This document shows positions 38,921-50,117 of a stretch of DNA of 64,000 bases, piece by piece. The stretch comes from G036327475 sp036327475 (lineage in GTDB: Bacteria; Pseudomonadota; Gammaproteobacteria; Enterobacterales; Enterobacteriaceae). Below the pieces are notes generated by a model that worked only from the letters and a program-made list of their open reading frames with translations, did not search any database and was not told the DNA's origin. Within the stretch, counting starts at the first letter, position 1, and each line of letters begins with the position of its first letter. The stretch spans positions 1,178,001 through 1,242,000 of the forward strand of contig NZ_CP132913.1 of NCBI RefSeq assembly GCF_036327475.1, given 5' to 3'. The position numbers and the translations under genes were made by a program.

Positions 38921-39184
38921 GCTGAACCTGATAAATTAGGTGTAAAGACGGAATAACGAAGACGGGAAAATAGTATACCTGAAGCCGCATTGCGCCACAA
39001 ATACCCGCTTGCTCATCCGCCCGAGCTCCATTGCCGGTTGCGCGTCGCACCGCCCAGCGAATGATGACAAACTAATTAAATAACAATCCTATGTGGGCCA
39101 TATCCCATGTCGCAACGCGTCCACCATCGCGGTGCATCAGCGGCGCCTGGGAGCCTGCCCGTGTCGAAAAGTCGCGAGCTGACT

Positions 39185-39890
39185 CGGCAGTGAATGCTCA
39201 CACCTCTTTTCCGCCATTTGCGTTAGGCTTGTCTGCGCAAGCGTTAGCTCCTGTGCATCAATAATGGCTTCTATCTAGCGAAAGCGGCGCTCGAATTTTA
39301 GGTTAACCTGTTGTAGAGCTACTTCTGCCGTCTGGCCAAAATGCTACGACAGGTTTACCGTGGCGAACAGCAAATCGCCTACCTCTTTACAAGCTTGGCT
39401 GAGTCCACCTCCGGCTTACGCGCCTCATGCATGACTTCATCGTTCTCTTCATGTACTTTCGTCACCACCGGCCCGAAAGTGGACAAGTCAAAACCCACTA
39501 CCGAGCACGCTGCTAGATTTTCCGCCCACTCCTGCGCCTTCAGCCGCTTCCACTGCACAATGTCCACCGAGACGACCGGTTCTGCGCTGAACAGGTGCAG
39601 ATGCCGACACTCAGCTTATCGCTGATGACCTCACAGATAACGGTGAAATCGAATCGCCCTGCTTGCGCGCCAGGCCAGCGTAAAACACACCCGGAACAGC
39701 AGATCGACCGGCTCGGCGCACAGGTCGCCAAAGTCGCTCCGTGCGATAGCGTCGAGTATTTCATAGATCTCCTCCAGTGTGCATGGCGATGGAATCAAAA
39801 GTCTGGCTTTCATCCCGGGATAGCTCCACCTGTGGGTCGCGCAGACAGATCATGATGGCAACAGTCTGTGCAGGCCGTTGCGGCATGCGG
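39185..39890 (-). pseudogene. mazG: mazG remnant (nucleoside triphosphate pyrophosphohydrolase)
   Basis: MazG hydrolyses NTPs and lowers ppGpp under stress. Blocks: IMICLRDPQ, DESQTFDSIAMHT, TLEEIYEILDAIARSDFGDL, FHRYL, ISDKLSVGI, KRLKAQEWAENL, GFDLSTFGPVVTKVHEENDE with VMHEARK, and KFERRF-like. One catalytic EExxE cluster is recognisable, but frames change at least five times. It lies between relA and pyrG, as in Escherichia. Confidence 0.87.
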
Positions 39891-39918
39891 TTTTAGATAC
39901 AGAGCATCCTGTGACGAG

Positions 39919-42153
39919 TCAGTTACCGCGCAGCCAACGCGCGTCAATGATATCCGGCAGTTGGTTGAGTTTCGACAGTACCCACTCAAGCACCTGCTGG
40001 TTATAGATCTCAATATCCATATCAATTGTGGCCAGTTGTTTTTTCACATCGCTGCGGCTAGCAACGCCGAGCACGTTGACCTTCTCGTTGGCTAGAATGG
40101 TGGTGATGTCACGCAATAGGCCGCTGCGGCCGCTGGCTGTCACTCTAACCACCAGCGAGTATCCGCTGGAGTAGCTTTCGCCCCACACCGCGTCCACAAT
40201 GCGTTCCGGCGCATTTATCTGCAGATCAGCCAGCTGCTCGCAATCAGCGCGATGGATGGAAATGCCGCGTCCCTGAGTGATAAAACCGCTGATATCCTCC
40301 CCAAGGATCGGCTGGCAGCAGCGGGCAATATGGTGCATCAGATTGCCTACTCCTTCCACCACCACCCCGCCGTTACCGCGGTTGCGCGGCACCGGTAGGG
40401 TTTTCTGCGTCAGTTGACGCAGTGACTGCTTGTCTTCCTCTTCGGCGCTGGGTTTGTTCAGCTTGCTTTGCAGGTAATTAGCCATCTGGTTAATGCGTAC
40501 GTCGCCGCCGCCGATGGATGCCAGCAGTTCATCGAGCGTATTGACGTTGTAGCGCGGCAGAAGCAGTTTTTCCGCCTCGCGCATGCTGATATCCAGATGT
40601 TCTAGCTCCTCTTCCAACAGCTGGCGGCCGGCGGCAATGTTTTTATCCCGGTCCTGCTTGCGAAACCAGTGATGGATTTTTGAACGCCCGCGGCTGGTGG
40701 TAACATAACCCAAATTGGGATTCAGCCAGTTGCGGCTCGGATTTGGGTGTTTCTGGGTAATGATTTCGACCTGATCGCCCATACGTAACTGATAGGTGAA
40801 AGGTACGATACGGCCGCTGATTTTAGCGCCGATACAGCGGTGGCCCACATCGCTATGAATATGGTAGGCGAAATCCAACGGCGTGGAACCAGCCGGCAAA
40901 TCCATCACGTTTCCTTTAGGCGTAAACACATAGACGCGATCGTTAAACACCTGGCTGCGCACTTCGTCGAGCATCTCGCCGGAGTCCGTCATTTCTTCTT
41001 GCCAGGCAAGCAGCTTGCGCAGCCAGGCAATGCGCTGCCCATAGTCGGATCGGCCGCCGGTCAGGGCGGCGCCGCCCTCTTTATACTTCCAATGCGCGGC
41101 CACCCCCAGCTCGGCATCCTCATGCATCTGACGTGTACGGATCTGGATTTCCAGCGTTTTGCCGCGCGGGCCCAACACCACGGTATGGATCGATTGATAG
41201 CCGTTGGGTTTCGGGTTGGCGACGTAGTCGTCGAACTCATCTGGCAAATGGCGAAAATGGGTATGCACAATGCCGAGGGCGGCATAGCAATCCTGAAGGC
41301 GCTCCACCACCACGCGCACCGCGCGCACGTCGAACAGCGCGTCGAATGCCAGCGTCTTTTTCTGCATTTTGCGCCAGATACTATAGATATGTTTCGGCCG
41401 GCCGTAGATATCGGCCTTCAGCCCTTCCTCCTGCATGGCCTTGCGCAAGGAGGCGACAAAATCTTCGATATACTGTTCACGGTCGATACGCCGCTCATGC
41501 AACAACTTGGCGATGCGTTTGTATTCTTCGGGATGCAGGTAGCGGAAGCAGAAATCTTCCAGCTCCCACTTAAGCTGGCCGATACCGAGACGGTTGGCGA
41601 GCGGGGCGTAAATATTGTAGCTCTCTTTCGCTGCCAGCACCCGTTCGTCTTCTGGCGCATCCTTCAGCTCGCGCAAATGGGCGATACGCTCGGCGAGCTT
41701 TATCACCACGCAGCGGAAATCTTCGACAATCGCCAGCAACATGCGGCGCACGTTGTCTACCTGCTCCGGCGCCATAGAATCATTGTGGGTTGCCTTCAAC
41801 TGGCGGATGGCGTCCATATCGCGCACGCCGTGAACCAGTTCGATGATACTTTTGCCGAATTCCGCCCCCAGCACCGTCTCTTCTACCACGCCGGCATCGG
41901 CCAGCGGGAACAATAACGCCGCGCACAGGCTGTCGTTGTCCATACTGAGCATGGACAAAATTTCCACCATTTCAATGCCGCGCCACAGCAACAGAGGGGC
42001 ATCAGGATGGTCCTTGCACTGCTGCTCGCAGTAACGCCATGTGTCGGCCAGCCGTTCACTCGATTGCGGATTGGCGAGGCCAAGACTCGCAACCCAGTCG
42101 TCCACGGCAAACTCGTCCGCCTGGTTTAAATGTGCACTTCTTACCGCAACCAT
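39919..42153 (-). CDS. relA: (p)ppGpp synthetase I / GTP pyrophosphokinase RelA
   Basis: RelA makes pppGpp on ribosomes that hold uncharged tRNA. The 744-residue product equals Escherichia in length when started at MVAVRSAHLNQ (ATG 42153). It has the inactive hydrolase domain (no HD pair; FPLADAG where active enzymes have the HDxxED motif), the synthetase domain (YGRPKHIYSIWRKMQKK, FDALFDVRAVRV, NPKPNGYQSIHTVVLGP, VAAHWKYKEG), TGS (YVFTPKGNVMDLPAGSTPLD), a zinc-finger/CC domain (MHHIARCCQP, HRADCEQL) and the C-terminal ACT domain (GLLRDITTILANEKVNVLGV). All domains are intact, while both neighbours, mazG and rlmD, are dead. Confidence 0.97.
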   Translation of the reverse strand: MVAVRSAHLNQADEFAVDDWVASLGLANPQSSERLADTWRYCEQQCKDHPDAPLLLWRGIEMVEILSMLSMDNDSLCAALLFPLADAGVVEETVLGAEFGKSIIELVHGVRDMDAIRQLKATHNDSMAPEQVDNVRRMLLAIVEDFRCVVIKLAERIAHLRELKDAPEDERVLAAKESYNIYAPLANRLGIGQLKWELEDFCFRYLHPEEYKRIAKLLHERRIDREQYIEDFVASLRKAMQEEGLKADIYGRPKHIYSIWRKMQKKTLAFDALFDVRAVRVVVERLQDCYAALGIVHTHFRHLPDEFDDYVANPKPNGYQSIHTVVLGPRGKTLEIQIRTRQMHEDAELGVAAHWKYKEGGAALTGGRSDYGQRIAWLRKLLAWQEEMTDSGEMLDEVRSQVFNDRVYVFTPKGNVMDLPAGSTPLDFAYHIHSDVGHRCIGAKISGRIVPFTYQLRMGDQVEIITQKHPNPSRNWLNPNLGYVTTSRGRSKIHHWFRKQDRDKNIAAGRQLLEEELEHLDISMREAEKLLLPRYNVNTLDELLASIGGGDVRINQMANYLQSKLNKPSAEEEDKQSLRQLTQKTLPVPRNRGNGGVVVEGVGNLMHHIARCCQPILGEDISGFITQGRGISIHRADCEQLADLQINAPERIVDAVWGESYSSGYSLVVRVTASGRSGLLRDITTILANEKVNVLGVASRSDVKKQLATIDMDIEIYNQQVLEWVLSKLNQLPDIIDARWLRGN

Positions 42154-42189
42154 ACCCACTCCCTATCTTGCAGAGATGCCGGAACGCTT

Positions 42190-43252
42190 GATAAAAACGC
42201 CATCGACTTAAAATGGCCGCCATGTGGAAACATATCCAGCATCACCAAGCGTGCCAAGGTGTAGCCTGCCGCCAAAAAAATTTGCTATTCCGCACAAGGG
42301 TTGCCGGATTGCATCGCCTACGCCGCCAGCAGGGCAACACGCCGGCCGCACCCGCTCTGTCCGGGTTAAGTAATATCTTATCAAGTCCACCTATGGCTCT
42401 ACGGTTGATGCATCACATCTTTCTCAAGATTTTGTGAAAAAGTCACCCTGCTTAGTGAATTACTCTGCGCATTATATTGCCCATTTGCTACCAGCGTCGC
42501 AACCCCTCAACGCCGATGACCTGCCCGCTCAAACGTGCCAACGGCAGAGTAACATTGCCATGCTACAAAATAGATCCAGCACCCATTCGCTTGGCGCCAG
42601 CGCCCAGCGAATCCAGCGCCTGGGACACCATTTGCCGGTTGACTTTGTCGTTGATCTGGAGAAGTCACGCAGACCGAAACGCAGCGTCAACGCCGCTACC
42701 CGATAATGGGGTGGCTCGCCGCTGAGGCATTCAGGCGTTCGCTATCTGGCACGCGCCGAGGCTGGTCTGATAGGCGGCAGCGAAATCCAGCAACCGGCGA
42801 CGATCCCTCACCAGCGGTTGCAGGCGCCAGCACTATCAACAGACCGTTATCCACCGCCGCCAGTTCCACATGCTCCAACTGCGCCACGGCCAGCAACCCC
42901 TGTAGACATGCGCATGAGGGCACGATAAGCCGCTCGAGCTTCGGTCAAAAAATCGGGCAGAATATCGACTAAATCGCTCGACTTTGCCTGCTGATAACCC
43001 ATGCTAAGTTGGCTGGATTTCGGGCGATAGATCAACCTCAGGCACACGCGATGCCGGTGATCATGGACACTGGATACGATTTGCGCCACCTCGGGCACCG
43101 CGTCTGGCTGTTCGCGCGCCAACAGCCTGAGATGAGCATGGCCTTTCTCGGTGGCGCGCTAGCCCCTGGCCGAACGCATCCAGTTGGTCACGCAGAACCG
43201 TAACTCCTTCCCGGGTCGCCACGCGACGGTTTGCAGAGTAGAATTGTGCCAT
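42190..43252 (-). pseudogene. rlmD: rlmD remnant (23S rRNA m5U1939 methyltransferase)
   Basis: RlmD (RumA) methylates U1939 of 23S rRNA. MAQFYSANRRVATRE and LDAFGQGLARH match the N-terminus and TRAM domain, then RLIYRPKSSQLSMGYQQAKS with SDLVDI, and a last MLDMFPHGGHFKSMAFLSS. The cluster cysteines, the SAM-binding motif and most of the catalytic domain are deleted or shifted. It is the usual upstream neighbour of relA, divergent from barA. Confidence 0.87.
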
Positions 43253-43311
43253 AGATTACCGGAAACGCCCTTGCAACATGAGTCTGAGGCCATGCTCCCA
43301 TATTGACCGCT

Positions 43312-45474
43312 ATGACCAAACACAGCTTGCGCGCGGATGATGATACTGATCCTGACTTCGACTCTTTCACTGGCTTGCTGCTTAGCGTTTTTGTTGTGAC
43401 GCTTTCAACATCAATTGGCGGACGCTGGCACCAGCATTATCGAGCCGCTGGCGCTGTTCAGCGAATACGGTATGAGGTTTCACAATCGCGAATCGGTACA
43501 CCATCTGGTTAATCCGCTTCATTGCCACCATTCGTATATCGTGCGGTCCATCTTGCTGTTCAACGTTAACAATACCCTATTCGCACCTCCAATTATCAAC
43601 AGAATAGGCGCGGTTAAAGCTGCCGGATGGCGCGCCGCTCCCCAAGGGGCCGACGTTGTTGCACTTGTGGTCGTCGCTCATCTATGCGCATGCCCATCGT
43701 GCACGAGGAAGTCTGTCGGACGACGAGCGCGCGTACAGTGTGGCCAGCGACGCGATAAAACGCTTAGTTATATCGCTATCGAACTGGATGTGGACGTGGT
43801 GCAGCTACAGCGGTACAAAGAGGCGTTTATTTCCACACTGCTGTTGCTGTGTGCCTTTGTTGCGCTTAGCTGTTTGCCTATAGGCTGATGCGCGATGTCA
43901 CGGACCCTATCCGCATATGGTCAGCGCTGTCGATCGTATCCGCCGCAGCCAGTTGGACAGCCGGGTTGAGGGCTACATGCTCGACGAACTGGATATGTTG
44001 AAAAACGGGATGAACGCCATGGCGATGTCACTTAGCGCCTACCATGAAGAGCTGCAGCAGAATATCGATTAGGCGACTTCGGATCTGCGTGAAACCCTCG
44101 AGCAAATGAAAATCCAGAGCGTCGAACTGGATGTGACGAAAACGCGCCCAGGAGGTAGTGCGTATCAAGTCGGAATTTCTGGCGTACCCGCCAGGCGCTG
44201 AAAACGCCGCTCTCCCCACCCGGCGTGACCATTTGCTTGCAACCAATTGAGCGATCTGGTAATCATCTACTCAGTATTATTAACGACGTGCTGAACTTCT
44301 CTAAATTGAAAGCCGGCAAACTGATGCTGCAAACAATTCCCTTCGCACTGCATACCACACACTGGATGAGGTGGTAATCCTGTTGGCCCATACCATCCAT
44401 GAAAGGGTCTGGAGCTAACTTTACAGGTACAGCGCGAAGTTTCGGAATATGTCATCGGCGATCCGCTGCGGCTCCAGCAGGTGATGACAAACCTTATCGG
44501 TAACGCTATTAAATTCACCAAGCAAGGGCATATTATCATTTGCGTCAACCGCCAGAGCCACGAGCGGGAACGGGTGAAGATTAACGCACAGATCCTCGAT
44601 ACTGGTATCGGCATCGTCGAACGCCAGAAATAACAGCTATTCCAGGCTTTCCGCCAGGCCGATGCCAACATTAACCCGTCGTCACGGCGGTACCGGTCTT
44701 GGGCTGGTGATTACGCAAAATTGGTGCGCAGCCACATCGGCCTGAGCTCAACCTTTTAGTTCCATATTCCGCCTCAGATCAACTGCCACGCCTGAGCGGA
44801 TCCGCATCGCCACAATGCCATGATGCATCAGCGTCTTGTGTTGATCGAGACCAGCAGCGCGTCGGCGCAAGCCACCTTCGAGCTTTTGCTGACACGCTGC
44901 TAGAGGTCAGTCACTATCCCGATATGGATGCGCTGGGCGATGCGCAGGTGAATATTGTACCCATCGGTAACCCGGTGACCGCAACATTGTCGCTGACTGA
45001 AATGTGCTACGAGCTGCTGCGGGCCAGCGGCTATGCCTGCTGTATCATTCTGGCGCCGCCAGGCGCATGAACGGTGGAAGTGGAGCTACCAAAACAAATG
45101 GGCACGGACGCTTGTCTAACCAAGTCGGTGTCCAGCCAGTGTCTACTGCCGCTGCTGCAATCGCCGCCGGCCCTGCGATCGGGTGACGAGCTCAAAGTCG
45201 TCGCACCCTGCCTGCCGCTAATCGTGATGGCGGTAGATGATAATTCCGTCAATCCTGATCGGCGCCCTGTTACAAGAACAGAGAGCACACCATTTTGTAA
45301 CAGTGCCGCTATCCGTCTGCGTCAGCAAAAGCCGCTGGATATTATTCTAATGGGTATTCAGATGCCGAAATCGATGGTCTTCGCGCCGCGGAACTGATTC
45401 GCCAACTGCCGCTTTACGCTAATACGCCGATCGTGGCGGTCACTGCCTACACCATTTTCGATCTTAGGCGCTAA
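43312..45474 (+). pseudogene. barA: barA remnant (hybrid sensor kinase)
   Basis: BarA senses short-chain carboxylates and phosphorylates UvrY, which drives the RNAs that titrate CsrA. From ATG 43312: MTKHSLRAD, SIIEPLALFSEYGM, IELDVDVVQLQRYKEAFIST, then HAMP (MRDVT…IRRSQLDSRVEGYMLDEL), the linker coiled coil, SEFLAYP replacing the phospho-His region, IINDVLNFSKLKAGKLML, QQVMTNLIGNAIKF, receiver pieces (MAVDDNSVN; IILMGIQMP) and VAVTAYTIF. Many frameshifts; the C-terminal HPt domain is gone and the phospho-acceptor HELRTPL is not intact. Confidence 0.9.
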
Positions 45475-45925
45475 TCGCCTTTCTGCCAGATCCAGTGGGT
45501 GTCAATAGCGGTGGGTTTGCCAGGAGTAGCCGCACCAACATTGGTAAACATCGCCAGCGAAATACCGAAATGTTATTGAAGCAGGACCCAAGTTAGGCCC
45601 CAATCGTCACACAATTGCGCGACCCGCACCGCGCCGTGCATTTCATTGTCCAGAAATGCAGGTCAGCAAGCGGAATATCCACCGCCTGCAACATGACCGC
45701 ATAGTCATTTCCTCCAGTTAGTGGCAATCATGTGTCGCTATCAGTAAGCCTGTTGTACGGCAGAATTGGCCATTAGCCATCGCCGTTTGACCGTGATACG
45801 GGCATCGGGGAAATGATTCGCCAGCGCCATTATCGCATTCAATCATAAGATCAATATCCGCCTGAACATTAATTCTTAATGCTGCTGCTGAATCGCTATT
45901 TAGATTAAAAATGTTCACTCCTATT
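45474..45925 (-). pseudogene. gudD: gudD C-terminal remnant (D-glucarate dehydratase)
   Basis: Glucarate dehydratase belongs to the enolase superfamily. Minus-strand frames give IMALANHFPDARITV, AVDIPLADLHFWTM, MHGAVRVAQLCDDWGLTWG, ISLAMFTNVGAATPG and AIDTHWIWQ, all from the C-terminal half. The 5' half is absent. Several frameshifts. It abuts the truncated end of barA and is divergent from the gudP-like gene. Confidence 0.82.
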
Positions 45926-46059
45926 TCCCTACTGTTCAGAACACCACTACGAAGCTATTCAGCCAATGGATCGTTATGTGCACCGTCCGTTGCGGACGCC
46001 GGGTTTTGACTCGCCGCGCGACACCCCCTGCGGGCTCACTACCGGGAGGCCGCTCTACC

Positions 46060-47275
46060 ATGAATAACACGATGATGGGCACAAGCGCGCATAAAACACG
46101 CTCGCATTTTTGGATCCTGGTGGTGTTATTCATCATCAGCACCGTCAGCTATGCCGACCGGTCTACACTGTCCATCGTCGGCCCGCATGTGCGCGGGATT
46201 TGGGTTTAGATCCGCTGTAGAATGAGCTGTATCTTCATCGCCCTTCGACTGGGTGTATACCCTCACTCAGCTGCCGGGCGGCTGGTTACTGAACCAGTGC
46301 GGATCTAAAAGTCTATCGTTGCGCCATCTTGATCTGGTCGGTATTTGCCTTTTGCAGGGCTTTATCCATTTCTTCGCCAATGCCGACATGATGCTGTTTG
46401 CACTTCATGTGTGGGTTTTACCGAAACGCCAGTCATGCCGGCCAACAGCCGTATCGTTTCCACGTTGGTTTTCGGTGCGGGAACACGGCACCGCCTAGCA
46501 ATATGCTATGCTTGTGGTGTTCAACCCGCGGATCACCCATGGGTGTGGTGGGGATTGTGCTGTCGGCGGTGTGAGTGAAAACCATGTACAGTCCACTGAC
46601 CATCCGCTGGTGAGCCAAAGCGAACGGGAGTATCTGCGCGCCGCAGTTAGGCTATATCAAACAGTGGCTGTCCAGCCGTATGCTGTTGGATATTTATCTG
46701 GCCCATTATTGTGTTAATACGATTACCTGGTTCTTCTTGTCCGGTTTTCCCATTTACTTGGTTAAAGGACGCGGCATGTCGATTCTGGAGGCGGGTTTTG
46801 TCGCGGCACTGTCGGCGGTTTGCGGCTGTATCAGCGGCGTGCCGGGCGGTGTGTTTCCCGCCTATCTGCTCAACCTCGCTTATTCGCTGTCGGTGGTGCG
46901 CAAAACGTCCATCATCGTCGGCATGCCGGTCGGCACGCTGTTAGTATGATTACCTACAATTACACAACCTCCGATGTAGCGGTGGTGGCGGCCATGAGCC
47001 TGACGTTCTTCGGCAAGAGCATCGTCGCACTCGGCTGAACGGTGAACGACGACACCGCACCTACAAATTGTCAGCCTCAGCGGCGGAGTTTTAATTTAGT
47101 GACACAAACCGGTGCCATCACCACGCCCATAGCGATTAGCTACATTCTACAGCGCACCGACTCCTTTGACGGCGCGCTAACTTATGTCGCCGCGAACCGC
47201 TTGATGGTTATCGTTATCTATTTGTTTATCATCGGCGAAATCCAGTGCCTGGAGCTAAAACCTCTTGCGGCCTGG
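46060..47275 (+). pseudogene. gudP/garP-like sugar-acid MFS transporter remnant
   Basis: The first frame is open for 50 codons (MNNTMMGTSAHKTRSHFWIL, VVLFIISTVSYADRSTLSIV) and resembles GudP/GarP anion:cation symporters. Later frames give WVYTLTQLPGGWLLNQCGSK, NSRIVSTLVFG, LVKGRGMSILEAGFVAALSA, VCGCISGVPGG and LKPLAAW at the end. Multiple frameshifts and stops. With gudD and cdaR it formed a D-glucarate/galactarate uptake block. Which substrate it carried is not certain. Confidence 0.82.
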
Positions 47276-47485
47276 GCGCCTCCCAGCCCGCGTGACTGTA
47301 TACCCGTACGTTTAGTCTATACCCACTGCATTTACCTTGACGCCGGTATCCGCCCGCGCTTCTGCCTCTTAATACTTGATATGAAACCTGCGCTGGCCTT
47401 TACCGTTGTTCGTCTTACTATTTATCTGCCTTGGTATCTGTGATTACATCATTATCAGCATTGGCATCGCACAAATATCCGCATC

Positions 47486-48485
47486 TCAGACATTATTATC
47501 CAGCTGTAGCGTTACATACAACAGCAGCCGATCGTTAAAGTTGACTAGATCAGGTCGAAAATGCGGTTCAAATGGTATTTCACGAGGTTGGCGTCGGCTG
47601 AACGTTATAGCGAAACCAGGCGATAAAGATTCGCCGCAATAAACCGTTGCCTATATGGCTTTTGTTGCCCAACGGCCGCACAAGCTCATTGGCCTGACGG
47701 CGGTGCGCCTGAAGCAGACGAGCCCACGGTTCGGTGAAAAGTTACCCAGCGCGCGATACGCGCCCATAGGCGGCTGGCTTTTGGTCATGCGGGAATAGGC
47801 TATCCACGCGGCGTCAGCATTCTGGCGCCCGTAGCTGTTCAGCGCCAGATTCAAAACCACCATTTCGGTCTGGGCGATAGTGATAAGGTTATCCCGCTCA
47901 GGGGTAATCAACAGGGTTTGTGACTGTTGCATGCAGTTCGGGCATGGAGTTATCGACGTCGAACTGCCCGCTGTCCACTTCCACCGCCGCCGCTACACGC
48001 AGCTGAAATATCGATCCACAGGCGCTGCGCCAATTCGGACAGCGCCGGCGTCACTTCTTCGGCGCGGATAAGTTCATCACCAATTCTTCGCGCAGCCGGC
48101 CGTCCTCTGCCAGCATATGCCAGCATATATAGCAACTGTGCCTGCTCCAGCGCCATCTCGGCAATCTGCACACCAATTCGCCATATTGGCGCAGCTGGCC
48201 AGGGTTACCGGTTAACCCGATGACGCCGACGATATTATCGTCGATTTTCAGAAGCAGATTAATCCCAGGACGCACGCCATGTAAATGCTTGTCCCGTCGT
48301 CGATATTCACCACCTGTGTTTGAGACAGCACTAGCAGCGCGCTTTCATGCAGCTCACCGACGCTCCATCGCCACTGCCGATTATCCGGCCACGGGCGTCC
48401 ATCACGTTACTGTTGCTGTCAATTATCCGCATGGTTCTTGCCACGATTTTTGCGCTAGCTTGCTATCAAGATGATAAGTCGTCAT
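47486..48485 (-). pseudogene. cdaR: cdaR remnant (sugar diacid regulator)
   Basis: CdaR activates glucarate, galactarate and glycerate genes. From ATG 48485: TYHLDSKLAQK, then in other frames GVRPGINLLLKIDDNIVGVI, GLTGNPGQLRQYGELVC, DGRLREELVMNLS, AVEVDSGQFDVDNSMPEL, TEMVVLNLALNSYGRQNAD and the terminal NFNDRLLLYVTLQLD before a stop at 47486. Frameshifted at least six times. It lies beside degP, as in Escherichia. Confidence 0.88.
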
Positions 48486-48590
48486 CGCTGTCCTCAGCGC
48501 TGATTGCTCAATCTTTGCAGCATTCTCACAGCAGCATCCCTGGCATTGTGCAAACACACAAAGTCAGAGACTACTGGTGAGTGTAATCAG

Positions 48591-50036
48591 TTATTGCGCC
48601 AGTAGATATAGCGAAGTATCACCGCGGCGAATATTCAGCGCTAGCACATTGGGTCTAGTGTCGAGAATTTTGCGCAGCTCGCCGATATTTGCCACCGGCT
48701 GCTGATTCACATCGAGAATAACATCGCCCTTTTTCAGCCCGACCCGCTCGGCGGTACTACCGACTTTGACGTTATCTACCCGCACTCCTTTCTGGCCGTC
48801 AAACTCGGTATTACTGAGCTCCGCGCCTTCGATGCCGGTAAAGACCATCCCGGAATCCACTTGGGATTGCGTACTTTGCTCCAGGGTAACGGTGACCGTG
48901 ACCAGTTTACCGTCGCGCAACAGGCCGAGGGTCATTTTAGTACCCACCAGCTGCGAGCTGATATTGGCCCGGAACGAGGCGAAGCTGTTCAGCGCCTTGC
49001 CGTTCATAGTGACGATCACATCCCCCGCTTTTACGCCGGCTTTCTCCGCGGCGGATTTCGGCATTACCTGGCTGACGAATACGCCGCGCTGGGCATCGAT
49101 CTTCATGGCTTTCGCTAGTTCCGGCGTTAACTCGCTGCCGAGGATGCCAATTTTTCCGCGTTTTACCTGACCGAATTCAACAATTTGCTTGGTCAGGTTT
49201 TTAACCATATTGCTCGGTATGGCAAAACCGATGCCGATATTACCGCCATCCGGCGCCAAGATGGCGGTATTAATACCGATAAGCTCGCCGTTCAGATTCA
49301 CCAGCGCGCCGCCGGAATTACCGCGGTTGATGGCCGCGTCGGTCTGGATAAAGTTCTCATAATTTTCGATATTTAACCCGCTGCGTTCGAGCGCCGAGAT
49401 AATACCCAAGGTCGCCGTTTCCCCCAACCCGTAGGGATTGCCGATAGCCACGGTATAATCCCCGACCCGCAATTGATCGGAGTTGGCCATTTTGATGGCG
49501 GTCAGGTTTTTGAAGTCAATTAGCTGCACCAGCGCAATATCGGATCGCGGATCCTTACCGATAAGCTTGGCGTCGAATTTACGTCCGTCGTTAAGCTGTA
49601 CCTGTATTTTAGACGCATCATTCACTACATGATTGTTGGTCACTACATAGCCCTTATCGGCATCGATAATGACCCCGGCTCCCAGTGCCTGAAATTTTTC
49701 CTGGGCCGGTGCGCCATCTTGGTCGCCACCGTCATCGCTCCACTCATCGTCGCCCTGACATAACGGTGACGCTTGGAAAGGCGAGCCGTCCTGGCACAGT
49801 GGCGACTTTTGACCGAAAAATTGCTTTAGTTGATCTGGTATTTGCAGTGACGTAACCGGTTTACTGCCCTCGACATTGATACTCACTACTGAGGGAACAA
49901 CTTTTTCCAGCATCGGCGCCAGGCTGGGCAACTGCTGATGGATCGCGGCGGTTTCTGCCGCAAAGACAGAGACGGAAATGAGCACCATGTCCAGACTGAG
50001 AGCAAGCGCCATCAGGACCAATGTGGATTTTTTCAT
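48591..50036 (-). CDS. degP: periplasmic serine protease/chaperone DegP
   Basis: DegP degrades or refolds misfolded envelope proteins as a cage-forming oligomer. The 481-residue product has a signal peptide (ALALSLDMVLISVSVFA), the LA loop with its disulfide Cys pair (SPLCQ twice), the trypsin-like triad (NNHVV; DPRSDIALVQ; NRGNSGGALVNL) and two PDZ domains (PDZ1 from about residue 300, GVKAGDVIVTMNG; PDZ2 from about 400, GLKKGDVILDVNQQP), ending LYLLAQ. A short Asp-rich stretch follows the LA loop. Close to the usual 474 residues. It is intact, while its syntenic neighbours cdaR and dgt are both dead. I saw no convincing sigma-E promoter. Confidence 0.96.
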   Translation of the reverse strand: MKKSTLVLMALALSLDMVLISVSVFAAETAAIHQQLPSLAPMLEKVVPSVVSINVEGSKPVTSLQIPDQLKQFFGQKSPLCQDGSPFQASPLCQGDDEWSDDGGDQDGAPAQEKFQALGAGVIIDADKGYVVTNNHVVNDASKIQVQLNDGRKFDAKLIGKDPRSDIALVQLIDFKNLTAIKMANSDQLRVGDYTVAIGNPYGLGETATLGIISALERSGLNIENYENFIQTDAAINRGNSGGALVNLNGELIGINTAILAPDGGNIGIGFAIPSNMVKNLTKQIVEFGQVKRGKIGILGSELTPELAKAMKIDAQRGVFVSQVMPKSAAEKAGVKAGDVIVTMNGKALNSFASFRANISSQLVGTKMTLGLLRDGKLVTVTVTLEQSTQSQVDSGMVFTGIEGAELSNTEFDGQKGVRVDNVKVGSTAERVGLKKGDVILDVNQQPVANIGELRKILDTRPNVLALNIRRGDTSLYLLAQ

Positions 50037-50117
50037 CTATGATTATCTCGACTTAATAGCAAAGGGAGCACTATACAGAACGTACCGCGTTTCTCCATAA
50101 GAGTTATGACCCGTAGT

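Noticed and set aside
40840..41916. A 358-codon open frame on the + strand, the longest non-backbone ORF in the window
   Set aside because: It lies wholly antisense to intact, highly conserved relA. Its composition (His- and Gln-rich) is what the complement of RelA codons gives, and no start signal or domain is visible.
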